Shown here: in pieces, positions 35,783 through 44,315 of the stretch
How the letters are laid out: each line of letters opens with the position of its first letter
Position numbering within the stretch: the first letter of the stretch is position 1
Translations under genes and position numbers: made by a program
Assembly (NCBI RefSeq): GCF_900094565.1
Contig: NZ_FMAF01000007.1
Span: 1 to 64,000 of the forward strand
DNA: 64,000 bases
Reading direction: 5' to 3'
Origin: Martinezella lusitana
Lineage (GTDB): Bacteria; Pseudomonadota; Alphaproteobacteria; Rhizobiales; Rhizobiaceae
Notes under the pieces: model-generated
Database searches by the model: none
Seen by the model: only the letters and a program-made list of their open reading frames with translations
Told to the model about the DNA's origin: nothing

Positions 35783-37057
35783 ATGATAGCTTGCGATAAG
35801 AGAATCTCGTTTTTCATACTGTGGGGGGATCAAACGCGTATTCTCACTTTGGGATCGAAGGCTTGTCTGGGCTCTTTGCTGGCCATTTTTGCTGTTTGCG
35901 CAAAACAGGCTTCGGCCCAGGACCAAGCCGTTTTCGCCGGCCAGGTCGACTTTTCCTGGCAACAATTCTCAATTCCGTCCGTAGGTTCCGGCACGCTTCC
36001 AATGGGAGAGAAGAGCGTGACGGCTTCCGGGCCGACAACGGGATTTTCGGCAGGCGTTCGTCTATCGCCTGACCCCGATGCCTTTTCCCTGATGTGGACC
36101 GGAAGCTATTTTGATCTTTCGGGGCATTCCAGTTCGACGAACGCTATTTCGAGCAACCCGTTCATTATCACGGTTGGCTCGCCGGGTTCCGGCGAAATCG
36201 ATCTCTCTACGATTACGGACAGCTCCGGCGCATCAGCGCTTGCGAATGTCAATTTCACCGATAGCACCGGTGCGACGACCGCAATTTCCAGTTCCGCCTC
36301 CTCTCCGGCGGGTCCGAATTCCGTAACGCAATATGCGGTGAGCCCGACTGCCGCCGGCGCTGCGTTTGCGGCGCTGGTCACTGACGGCAGGGGACCGAGC
36401 GCTGCGTCCTACGGCGCCTTTGCGGATGGCCAGGGTTTGATTTTCGCGGGCGTCGGAGATTTCGGCGCGAGCACCGTCCGCACATGGTCTTTCGTCCATG
36501 CGACAGGCTATACCCAGACCGTCTGGCTTGCAAAGCCACTCGCGCCGGACAGGGATTTCACGCTCAAGGCTGGATTGACTTATCGCCGTAGCCGCGAAAG
36601 CTATGGAAACGGCATGGCCTTCGACCTGGCCAGCAGCGTTTCGGGTACGAGCATACCGACCGTAAGCCTGTCGGAGGCCGGCAAGTTTAACGTCGAAGCA
36701 GGCGGCCCCGTCGTTGGTTTCGACGCGCGTTTCCATCCGCCCGCTCCTTTCATGATCGGCGTCAGCGGTACGGCGGGAATGGCGTTCTTCGGAGCGCGAT
36801 CGAGACTGACCCACACGGTCGTCCTGCCTCAGGTGGCTGCAATCGAAGATACGGCAAGCGTGCGGCGCGACAGCGGTGTGATGGGGCTCACCGGCATGGA
36901 AGTCAGCCTCATCTTCCCCTTGGAGGAGCGCGTTGAACTCCGCGTGTCCGGCAGCGTTCAGTCAACATTCGGCGCACCACGGCCGACAGCGGGCGATATC
37001 AAACGGTACAATACCAGCCAATATGGAGTAGGAGTGTCCTTGGCGGCGCGGTTCTGA
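35783..37057 (+). CDS. Probable outer-membrane beta-barrel protein, no family recognised
   Basis: A 424-residue protein with an N-terminal signal peptide ending near AKQASAQ (residue 45). The mature part is rich in Gly, Ser, Thr and Ala with alternating hydrophobic strands, and it ends GVGVSLAARF; the terminal phenylalanine is the usual sign for outer-membrane barrel insertion. A low-complexity Ser/Ala/Thr stretch runs from about 110 to 200. No motif identifies it. It lies between the polysaccharide locus and the LuxR-type regulator, with its own 198-bp upstream region, and could serve export or adhesion, which is a guess. Confidence 0.75.
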   Translation: MIACDKRISFFILWGDQTRILTLGSKACLGSLLAIFAVCAKQASAQDQAVFAGQVDFSWQQFSIPSVGSGTLPMGEKSVTASGPTTGFSAGVRLSPDPDAFSLMWTGSYFDLSGHSSSTNAISSNPFIITVGSPGSGEIDLSTITDSSGASALANVNFTDSTGATTAISSSASSPAGPNSVTQYAVSPTAAGAAFAALVTDGRGPSAASYGAFADGQGLIFAGVGDFGASTVRTWSFVHATGYTQTVWLAKPLAPDRDFTLKAGLTYRRSRESYGNGMAFDLASSVSGTSIPTVSLSEAGKFNVEAGGPVVGFDARFHPPAPFMIGVSGTAGMAFFGARSRLTHTVVLPQVAAIEDTASVRRDSGVMGLTGMEVSLIFPLEERVELRVSGSVQSTFGAPRPTAGDIKRYNTSQYGVGVSLAARF

Positions 37058-37247
37058 AATAGAAGCGAGCGCTTTCGGACGCGCCGGCAATTTTGTCAGC
37101 AAAGACACACAGGAGACGAAGCAGATAGAGATAGCTGGTCTCGAATATCGCCCGATTTGCCGCCGGACGCATGCAGCAGCCCATATGATGACCGCGCTGC
37201 TGCCGTGTCCTTTTGGCAAATCGCCAGAATAATTCGGGGAGAGAAAC

Positions 37248-38378
37248 ATGGCCGAAGAATTCAAACGAAGGATGCATCTCTACATCATTCAAACGATCTA
37301 TGAGGCCGTTTGCAACCCCGAGGGATGGAGCGATGTCGTTGGCGAAATCAGGAAGATCACAGGCGCAACCAGCGCCTTTTTCATGGGAATAGGCCCCGGC
37401 GCGGAACAGAATGCCAGTGTCGTCAGCAAGCACGTGGACAGGAATCTGCTCATCAGAGCCGATTTCGTCGACATCGTCCATACCGTAACAGCAAGTCTCG
37501 GCCAGGGTGGAACCGTCGCCCTTGATATCAAGCGGAATGGCTCCACCTGGCAGGCATATCTTGCCGACATGTTTGATTGCGAGGGGCAGCTGGTCATTGC
37601 CATTATTACCAAAGAAGGGCAGCGGCGTTTCATTCTCGGCCTGAACTTCAGCTACGAAGATCAAGCCGATGTCAGGCTTGCCAATGAATTACTCATGGCA
37701 CTGACCCCACATCTTCAAATCGCAATGGGCATTCATCGACAAATGCTGAAGGATCGGGAGAAGGCTGAACGGCTCGACCACTTCTTTTCCCAGTCCGCGA
37801 CGCCCCGCGTTATTGTCAGCGATGATTTCAGGATTATCGAAAGCAATAGGGCCTTCGAGCGTCTGATCGAGAAGAACGGTTCGTTCCTGAAAAGATCGGA
37901 AGGCTTTCTCACGGTGGCTTCATCGGCTCTGCGTCAGGAGATCGACAGGCTTCTGGCGCGATCGCAGCAGCATGCTGAAACGGGCCATGCCAATATCGCC
38001 TGGGTAAAGGAGGCGGAAGGTGGTTTTGGTTGGTTGTTGAAAGTTGAGCCTCTTGGATCCAAGTCGCTCAATGTGACGCCATTTGCGAATCTCGGTTTCG
38101 GCAACGACGCGAAGTCCATGCTGAGTTTCTGCAAGATGGGAGACCGCAACGGATTGACACCCGCCGTAGTCGGCAGCGTGCTTGGTTTGACCACGGCCGA
38201 GGCCAGCCTTGCCTGCGAACTTGCGCAGGGAAATGCCCCAGCAGAGATCGCTCATGCTCGCGGCGTCGCCAAGAACACGGTCCATAATCAGCTGACTTCG
38301 ATCATGGCGCGGCATGGATTTCATCGACAGGGGCAACTGCTCTCTTTTCTGTCAACGCTGTCTCTCTTTATCGGATAG
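37248..38378 (+). CDS. LuxR-family helix-turn-helix regulator with PAS-like sensor part
   Basis: A 376-residue protein. The C-terminal 65 residues form a LuxR/GerE helix-turn-helix (LTTAEASLACELAQGNAPAE, then VAKNTVHNQLTSIMARHG). The first about 300 residues are an unrecognised sensor region with a PAS-like middle part (RVIVSDDFRIIESNRAFERL). No acyl-homoserine-lactone domain signature is seen, so it should not be called a quorum regulator. It has a GGGGAGAG site before its ATG and stands alone, 190 bases upstream of the curlin pair, which makes the curlin genes a reasonable target. Confidence 0.85.
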   Translation: MAEEFKRRMHLYIIQTIYEAVCNPEGWSDVVGEIRKITGATSAFFMGIGPGAEQNASVVSKHVDRNLLIRADFVDIVHTVTASLGQGGTVALDIKRNGSTWQAYLADMFDCEGQLVIAIITKEGQRRFILGLNFSYEDQADVRLANELLMALTPHLQIAMGIHRQMLKDREKAERLDHFFSQSATPRVIVSDDFRIIESNRAFERLIEKNGSFLKRSEGFLTVASSALRQEIDRLLARSQQHAETGHANIAWVKEAEGGFGWLLKVEPLGSKSLNVTPFANLGFGNDAKSMLSFCKMGDRNGLTPAVVGSVLGLTTAEASLACELAQGNAPAEIAHARGVAKNTVHNQLTSIMARHGFHRQGQLLSFLSTLSLFIG

Positions 38379-38569
38379 TCCATCTCCACCAGGCGGCAGG
38401 CTGTTTTACCTACGCTGCGAAGTGTTGAGGCAGCCCCTCATGAACGTCAGCCCAAGTCATCTCTTAAAACCGCTATTAGCTTAGCCTGATTGAGGCACTG
38501 CAGAACGCCGGGGACGTCGATAGCCTGCAATAACCGTCAATGGGGACGGATATTGAAAGGGGAACATCC

Positions 38570-38929
38570 ATGTCCATGAAAACTCTGATTCTTTCCGCCG
38601 CTATCGTATTTGCCTCGACTGCGGCCTTTGCCGGCGGCAACGTGTCTGTAACGTCGCAGAGCGGCACAGGCAATATGGCTGCGACCGGACAAGTCGGCCA
38701 CGGCAATTTTTCTGGCATCGGTCAGGTCGGCAAAGGAAATTACGCCCAATCGCTGCAGAGTGGCAAAAACAATATCTCGGCAACGGCTCAGTTCGGCAAG
38801 GCCAATCAGTCCTATACGAACCAGGCTGGCAAGGCCAACCTCTCGGCGACTGTCCAGTTCGGTCATTCCAACTATTCTGAAACGGATCAGTCTGGCAAGG
38901 GCAACATGTCCGTGACGGTCCAGCACTAA
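38570..38929 (+). CDS. Curlin-repeat amyloid subunit (CsgA/CsgB-like)
   Basis: A 119-residue secreted protein: signal peptide ending AFA-GG near residue 22, then about eight repeats of 11 residues with the spacing Q-x-G-x-x-N, for example QSGTGN, QVGHGN, QVGKGN, QSGKNN, QFGKAN. That Gln/Gly/Asn ladder is the curlin signature of functional amyloid fibres. It is shorter than E. coli CsgA (about 151 residues). The start at 38570 is chosen for AAGGGGA eight bases upstream. It is followed by a CsgH-like gene. No csgE, csgF or csgG gene is present in the window. Confidence 0.88.
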   Translation: MSMKTLILSAAIVFASTAAFAGGNVSVTSQSGTGNMAATGQVGHGNFSGIGQVGKGNYAQSLQSGKNNISATAQFGKANQSYTNQAGKANLSATVQFGHSNYSETDQSGKGNMSVTVQH

Positions 38930-38990
38930 TGCGCTTGGGAGAGCCGGCGCTTCGCCCGGCTCTCCCAAACTGTAAGGAGCTCGAAGTTCG

Positions 38991-39305
38991 ATGGTAAACG
39001 CCCTACCGCCCGCAGACACTTGCAAGATCGAGTACCAGGATATCGGTGGCATGACGCATCTTGCCGCCGTGCTGATCCCCGCCAAGGCACGCGAGGGAAG
39101 CTACCAGTTTCAGGTCCAGTCGACTTCGGAGGGAGGCGTGTCCTCCAACATGCAAGGGGGAGAGTTTTCTGCCAAGGGAGGACATCGCGAGGATCTGTCC
39201 AAGACTATCGTCGGCAGCACACCCAGTAGCTGGGCCGCGGAGCTGCAGGTCTTCGATGCATCCGGAAATCTGATTTGCCGTTTTGCCTTGCCGGAAAAAA
39301 AATAA
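38991..39305 (+). CDS. CsgH-like curli assembly/chaperone protein
   Basis: A 104-residue protein that resembles the small beta-sandwich CsgH family of alphaproteobacteria (CKIEYQDIGG start, long hydrophilic beta-rich middle, LQVFDASGNLICRFALP end). Family members keep CsgA-type subunits from forming fibres too early. It lies 61 bases after the curlin gene, with AAGGAG before its ATG. No signal peptide is seen, whereas CsgH should act in the periplasm, so the true start may differ or it may be exported otherwise. The two conserved cysteines (near 11 and 96) could form a disulfide. Confidence 0.7.
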   Translation: MVNALPPADTCKIEYQDIGGMTHLAAVLIPAKAREGSYQFQVQSTSEGGVSSNMQGGEFSAKGGHREDLSKTIVGSTPSSWAAELQVFDASGNLICRFALPEKK

Positions 39306-39381
39306 GCGAGACGCGATGAGGCACCGAGCCATGGTCCGAAGAAAATCGCGCAGATATTGTAACTTTCAAGACGCTCGCCAA

Positions 39382-39410
39382 AGCCCCCGGCTCGTTCGGG
39401 GGCTTTTTTT
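39382..39410 (+). terminator. Rho-independent terminator after the curlin/CsgH pair
   Basis: AGCCCCCG (39382-39389) pairs with CGGGGGCT (39397-39404) around a seven-base loop, followed by an unbroken run of seven T. It lies 77 bases after the CsgH-like stop and ends that transcript. Confidence 0.93.
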
Positions 39411-40019
39411 GTTGGGTGCATGATAATGGATCACACGCAAGCATAAGCTTGACCTGTACTGGCATTCCGCGCGCCGTCACCATCGATCTCCTCGGCAATG
39501 ATGGGGTATCCGCGCCGTCTGACTTTCCACCTTTCATTCAGGCTATGCGGGGCGGAGGATATGCGGGCGGGTGGCAAGGTCGATGCGACCAGGCTCGACG
39601 AGCATTCCCGACGTGGAGCATCACATCAACAAGGACTAGAGCAGGCGGTTGGACGTACCTCCAAATCGATTAGATGCAACGTGCAATTCCGACCAAATAT
39701 CCTGTCTTTGGAGGGGGCGTCGAATATGAACCTGCTGGATATAGTCTAAGTGATTAAGTTGCTTGCGCAATTGGTGTCATGCTCACGGCGCGTCCATCGC
39801 TCTCCCCCTTCCTTTTGCTGATTTGACAGGTCCGGCAGTGTCGTCGCTAAATTCGGATCAAGAGGCCCGATTTATTGAGGCAAGCGGGCTCACTCGCCGG
39901 CTTGCTTCGTATCTGAATAATGACTTGCAGATCGGCACTTTGTCATCCTGACAATCCGGCATGCGGTACTCAACCAAACAGCGGTCTCAATAATAACATT
40001 AAAAAAGGGAGCAATTGCA
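39411..40019. other. About 600 bases without a supportable gene
   Basis: Several short open frames cross this stretch (up to 85 codons on the + strand) but none has a good start, family signature or consistent codon use. The last 60 bases are AT-rich and end in a GGGAG site before the ORF at 40020. I see no repeat or insertion-sequence end. Confidence 0.5.
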
Positions 40020-40370
40020 ATGCAGGCACGAGACATCGGAACGCCCCGGATCCTCCCAGCCCGACGTGCCGGCATCGTTGAGCATCCAACTGCCATCGTC
40101 ATGGCCGGCGACAAGACCGGCAGCCCCGGCATCAATCCCAGCCGAAGAGAAGTCCTTTGGGGTGTATTGGAGATAGGCGATATCGATCTCGGTTTCGATG
40201 ACGGTTTGAGTTTCGAGATCTCCCAGCGATCACTGAGGGATGCAAATCGGAACCGGCCGGCCTCCACCGTCGGCACAAATGACACGAATAACTATGCTGA
40301 CAGATCCTACCGGGCGGTCGATCAATCCGGCCGGCAACTTCTTCCCAACCGGCGTAATTCGAACAGTTAA
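40020..40370 (+). CDS. Hypothetical protein, no family recognised
   Basis: A possible 116-residue hydrophilic protein. In favour: GGGAG nine bases before the ATG, an AT-rich upstream region, and mostly C or G at third codon positions. Against: overlapping open frames on the minus strand and no recognised motif. It is rich in Arg, Asn and Gly with no signal peptide or membrane helix. Confidence 0.42.
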   Translation: MQARDIGTPRILPARRAGIVEHPTAIVMAGDKTGSPGINPSRREVLWGVLEIGDIDLGFDDGLSFEISQRSLRDANRNRPASTVGTNDTNNYADRSYRAVDQSGRQLLPNRRNSNS

Positions 40371-40888
40371 TTCCGATGCCCGTTAATGGCGACCTTGGTC
40401 GGTGGAGCAGCCATTGCGCGTTCAGCAGGGACAGGGCTGAGATAGGCAGGCGCAAGCAGCCAGATCATGCTATAGGAAGTGCCTGGAAGCACAGGCAACG
40501 CCTTTCGATTCTTTCGTGTTAAAATATACTAACGCTTTAAACTTGCACAAAAGCGCGCTGCACATGCTTGCAGAGTGACGCTTGCTTTCGGCGAGGTCGA
40601 GAAGGTTGCTTTTGACTATCGGTAAGGGTTCCGGCGAGCGTGGCTCCGTTAGCGATTTGTCAACAGCTTTTTCGCCCGTATATGTTGTAGCGCCAATTAG
40701 CTATTTTCTAATTAAACATCTGGTAATATGTTAATTTAAAATAGTCGCCAAGCGCCGATAAAGTTATGCCTGCGCCCGTACGATTGATGTGACTGCGATA
40801 ATGGATGCATAAGCGCCGATGCGAACGGGCTAGTTCAAGTTGGATAACGGCCACACGCCGGGTGGCTGTTTTGGGAGGACTAGGCCCT
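40371..40888. promoter_or_regulatory. 518-bp upstream region of the signalling operon
   Basis: No credible gene. The part 40690-40745 is strongly AT-rich, with an inverted repeat AATTAG (40695-40700) / CTAATT (40708-40713), and is the likely promoter area for the operon starting at 40889. A GGAGG site (40874-40878) sits ten bases before the first ATG. Confidence 0.5.
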
Positions 40889-42592
40889 ATGCCCGAAAGC
40901 CGTGTGGATCGGTCGCAGCTCATTCCACAAGAGTCCGAATCTGAGAGCGGTTTCGACGCGTTGATCTCACTCTGGGACCTCGATCTCAAACTGGTCGATT
41001 CCTCCAAGAAGTTTAAGGAGCATGTTGGTCTTGGATCTCGGACAGGCATAACGTTGCGGCAGGCCTATCCTGCCTTGGCGAAGCCCGCCCTTGCGGCCAT
41101 CGTCCAGCTGGTGATTGATACCGGCCAACCGCGAACCATCCGGCTCGACGCTTCAATGCCCAAGAAATGCGACCTGTTGTTGTTTTATATCCGGACCGGT
41201 CTTTTGGTCATCGAGATCGACGGTGCGGATGCCAAGAAGAAAACGTCGTCTGAAGACGGTGAACGGGCACGGCTCATTCATCAGGCAACACATGATGTTT
41301 TAACCGGATTGCCGAATCGCCGCCAATTCAGCGCGGAGTTGGAAAAGCTGCTGCCGGCCAGCGGAGAAGCAGGACCTGCCCTGATGCAGCTCGATCTGGA
41401 CGACTTCAAGCCCGTCAACGATACGTTGGGGCACGGCGCCGGAGATGTCATCCTTCAACTTGCCGCCGAAAGAATAAAAAAAACCCTCGGTCGAAATGGG
41501 ACGGTCTACCGCCTCGCCGGCGATGAGTTCGCCATCATACAGGTTGGTTCGCAACAACTCTTCGAGGCTGAAAGATTGGCGGACGCTCTGGTCGCCGAAT
41601 TCAAGAAGCCGTTTGTCGTCAACGGTATCTCGTTGTTCGTCGGCGTCAGTATCGGGGTTGCCGTCGCGCCACGAGACGGCAATGAGGGAGAGCAGCTGAT
41701 GAAAGCTGCCGACGTTGCCCTCTATGCGGCCAAGAAGGAAGGCCGGCGTAGGGCGCGAACATTCGATCCGAGCATGCTGGTCGTGGTGGAGCAAAGGGAG
41801 TTGCTGCGTCGCAGTCTGCGCGTGGCGCTCCAACACGATGAGTTCTTCATCGAGTACCAGCCGCTGGTCGAGCCTCCATTCACCGTCGTCGGCTTCGAGG
41901 CGCTGATGCGCTGGCGGCATCCCACCCTGGGGATCATTCCTCCGGCAGCCTTCATTCCCATGGCAGAGGCCGACGGCCTGATGAGTGAAATCGGCCAGTG
42001 GATGTTCGAGGAAGCATGTAGGGAGGCCCTTACGTGGCCCGTGAACTACAGCCTGGCCGTCAATCTTTCCCCTGCGGAATTCCTGACGCCGGGTTTCACC
42101 GATCGGGTCTCGCAAACACTCGACGTGGTCGGATTTCCCGCCGAGCGCGTCGAACTCGAAATCACTGAAGGAGTTTTATTGGAGCGCACCATCAACAATC
42201 TCGATACTCTGAACACGCTCAACGTGCTCGGAATCCAGATTTCACTAGACGACTTTGGGACCGAGTATTCTTCCCTGAGTTACCTCAAGAATTTCCCGTT
42301 CGATAACATCAAAGTCGACCGGTATTTTATCAGGGACCTTTTGCAGGACAAAAAGAGCCAGACCATTGTTCGCTCTGTGATCACTCTGGCACATGGCTTG
42401 AACATGCGCGTAACCGCGGAGGGGGTCGAGACGGCGCAACAGGCCGCCTGGCTCCAGGGCGAAGGCTGTGACCGATTGCAGGGATATTTTCTCAGTCCGC
42501 CGCTCGATGTCGACCGGCTTCATGACTTTATAAAGCAAAGGGCGCGCGTGCACCCGGCCGTGACCTTTGATGAGGTCGAGGCCAGACCCTGA
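40889..42592 (+). CDS. GGDEF-EAL cyclic-di-GMP enzyme with PAS-like N-terminus
   Basis: A 567-residue protein. A PAS-like segment (about 25-125) precedes a GGDEF domain (about 140-300) whose signature is AGDEF rather than GGDEF (YRLAGDEFAII), and an EAL domain (about 310-560) with FEALMRW, VNLSPAEF, EITEG, LDDFGTEYSS and IKVDRYFI. The EAL residues needed for metal binding look intact, so phosphodiesterase activity is likely; the cyclase domain has a non-consensus first residue, which some active cyclases tolerate. It is the first gene of a six-gene signalling operon. The start at 40889 is set by its ribosome-binding site. Confidence 0.92.
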   Translation: MPESRVDRSQLIPQESESESGFDALISLWDLDLKLVDSSKKFKEHVGLGSRTGITLRQAYPALAKPALAAIVQLVIDTGQPRTIRLDASMPKKCDLLLFYIRTGLLVIEIDGADAKKKTSSEDGERARLIHQATHDVLTGLPNRRQFSAELEKLLPASGEAGPALMQLDLDDFKPVNDTLGHGAGDVILQLAAERIKKTLGRNGTVYRLAGDEFAIIQVGSQQLFEAERLADALVAEFKKPFVVNGISLFVGVSIGVAVAPRDGNEGEQLMKAADVALYAAKKEGRRRARTFDPSMLVVVEQRELLRRSLRVALQHDEFFIEYQPLVEPPFTVVGFEALMRWRHPTLGIIPPAAFIPMAEADGLMSEIGQWMFEEACREALTWPVNYSLAVNLSPAEFLTPGFTDRVSQTLDVVGFPAERVELEITEGVLLERTINNLDTLNTLNVLGIQISLDDFGTEYSSLSYLKNFPFDNIKVDRYFIRDLLQDKKSQTIVRSVITLAHGLNMRVTAEGVETAQQAAWLQGEGCDRLQGYFLSPPLDVDRLHDFIKQRARVHPAVTFDEVEARP

Positions 42593-42627
42593 TTTTTCTG
42601 AGGCACATTTCATCTAGGAGGTTTCGC

Positions 42628-43143
42628 TTGAACACCACGGAAACGCCGGCAGATGCTGCCTTCGAGCCGATGCTCGAGCTGGAAATGAAGATGGCCGCCT
42701 TTACGGCGGATTGGCTGAACTGCGATCAATGCTCGACCTATGTCGCCGGTATGGTCAGTCTTGATCGTCACGATCCCATCCGCCACGCCAATGTGCTTTC
42801 GTCGGCCCTGAATGAGCTCTTCGAGATGTCGTTCCACGCTCGGGAGCGCGATGGTGCTTTTGTCTGTCGCTTCTACCGACGCGACGAAACGGAGCGGATA
42901 GAACTGACCTTTCCCTGTTCGCCTGAGAAACGTCGCTTCTACGATGCGGTCGTGACGGGCTTGAAGAGCGACGAGGCGCTTGCGAATTATCTCGATGTGA
43001 TCACGAGTGGTGCCGCGCCAGCCGAGCATGCGATCCTTCTCGGTCTGGCCATCAACTACGACGCCGACATCACGCTCTTCTATAGGGATACCGGAATGTT
43101 GACCTTTGTCGTGGATCTGCCGCTCGAAAGGCTACTCAATTGA
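42628..43143 (+). CDS. ATPase-like regulator of a partner-switching operon (slr1658-like), degenerate
   Basis: A 171-residue soluble protein with a TTG start set by AGGAGG six bases upstream. The segment SSALNELFEMSFHA resembles the N-box helix of GHKL anti-sigma-type ATPases but lacks the asparagine-containing pattern seen in the sister protein at 46677-47231 ([11 protein letters not shown]), and I see no clear glycine-rich ATP-lid. So it may be a non-catalytic paralog. Similar small proteins accompany STAS and PP2C genes in cyanobacteria and proteobacteria. It overlaps the next gene by four bases. Confidence 0.62.
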   Translation: MNTTETPADAAFEPMLELEMKMAAFTADWLNCDQCSTYVAGMVSLDRHDPIRHANVLSSALNELFEMSFHARERDGAFVCRFYRRDETERIELTFPCSPEKRRFYDAVVTGLKSDEALANYLDVITSGAAPAEHAILLGLAINYDADITLFYRDTGMLTFVVDLPLERLLN

Positions 43144-44315
43144 GCACCTATTCGTCCCACCGCTTCACGGCGCAATTCGACGTCAACAATCAGGAGTTCT
43201 CTCTCTGCGGAGTGCTCAGACCCCATTCGGTCTCGGAACTCGCCGATGATCTGGCCCTACTGCGAAACGGCGTCGAAACGGTGAAGGGCGTCTGCTATAT
43301 CAATTTGAAGCGTGTCACCCATATGAACAACACGGCGTTCCGCGCCTTGGCGCATGTCCTCATCGACGCGACCCGCTCAAGGCCGGATATCAAGCTTACC
43401 GTGGTTGCGTCGAGCGTCGTCGCATGGGCGTCCCGGTTGTTCCGCCATCTAAACGATCTCTCGCCCAATATCACCGTCGAGATCTACGACTCTGCCTTCT
43501 ATCCGGGTCAGACATTCGTCGAGAACCAGAGTTTCATCCCGATCCTCAGGACTCAAACCAAGATGACCTGGCGGCATGAGCGCGAGATATTGCCGCGCCA
43601 CGGGCTTCGCGAGGGTATGCATATTGCCGATATTTGCTGCGGGATCGGCGATTTTGCGATGCTCTTGAGAAAGGACTTCAAACCGGCCCGGATCGTTGCA
43701 CTCGACCACTCGATTCCAAGCCTCGCCTACGCCCGGACAGTGGCGGAAAATTTCGACGTCCAAGACATCGAATATACCTATGGTGACGCATCGCAGATGC
43801 TGTTCGAGAGCAACCAGTTCGACTTTGTGACCTGCCGGCACTCTTTGCAAATCTTCGACCGCCCGGATGTGCTGCTGCGGGAGCTCTATCGTATCTGCAA
43901 ACCGGGTGGCAGGGTTTACATCACCAACGAGAAGAACTCCCATTGCCTTGGAGAGCCGAAAGCCGAGAGCATCCAGTGGACATATAACGAGGTTGCCAAG
44001 CTATTCGCTCATTTCGACATGGATGTCGAAATGGGACCGAAAGGTCGTCGCATGTTGTTGGATGCCGGTTTCAGGAACGTGCAGATGGAAAGTTTCATGG
44101 TGACCAATCTCGACGACGATCCCCAGGACTTCGCTGACATCATCACGGCATGGCGGAATGTCTATGCCGATGAGATGGCGGTCAGGAGAGGCGATTCACC
44201 TGAATTCATCGATCGGTTTAAACAGGGATTCGAGGACCACATCTTTGCCGCGCTTCACCCAAGAGGCTATGCCGGCTGGCCTATCTGGGCCTCATCGGGA
44301 CAAAAGCCGCTATGA
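43140..44315 (+). CDS. STAS-like domain fused to a SAM-dependent methyltransferase
   Basis: A 391-residue protein, TTG start overlapping the previous stop (TTGA). Residues about 1-120 are a STAS-like domain (VCYINLKRVTHMNNTAFRAL) that parallels the stand-alone STAS protein at 47252-47590; the phospho-acceptor serine position of NSSG is asparagine here (NNTA). Residues about 150-330 are a class I methyltransferase: IADICCGIGDFAMLL (motif I), VALDHSIPSLAYART, DFVTCRHSLQIFDRP and CKPGGRVYI. It sits inside the operon between the ATPase-like and the phosphatase genes, so methylation may be an output or input of the switch. Substrate unknown. Confidence 0.87.
   Translation: MSTYSSHRFTAQFDVNNQEFSLCGVLRPHSVSELADDLALLRNGVETVKGVCYINLKRVTHMNNTAFRALAHVLIDATRSRPDIKLTVVASSVVAWASRLFRHLNDLSPNITVEIYDSAFYPGQTFVENQSFIPILRTQTKMTWRHEREILPRHGLREGMHIADICCGIGDFAMLLRKDFKPARIVALDHSIPSLAYARTVAENFDVQDIEYTYGDASQMLFESNQFDFVTCRHSLQIFDRPDVLLRELYRICKPGGRVYITNEKNSHCLGEPKAESIQWTYNEVAKLFAHFDMDVEMGPKGRRMLLDAGFRNVQMESFMVTNLDDDPQDFADIITAWRNVYADEMAVRRGDSPEFIDRFKQGFEDHIFAALHPRGYAGWPIWASSGQKPL

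Noticed and set aside
37248-38378. Quorum-sensing LuxR receptor
   Set aside because: Only the DNA-binding domain is LuxR-like; the autoinducer-binding domain signature and a luxI neighbour are missing.
38570-38929. Tandem DNA repeat or CRISPR-like array
   Set aside because: The periodicity is at the protein level (curlin repeats), and the DNA copies are not identical.
39411-40019. Short open frames of 60-85 codons
   Set aside because: No start signal, motif or codon bias supports them.
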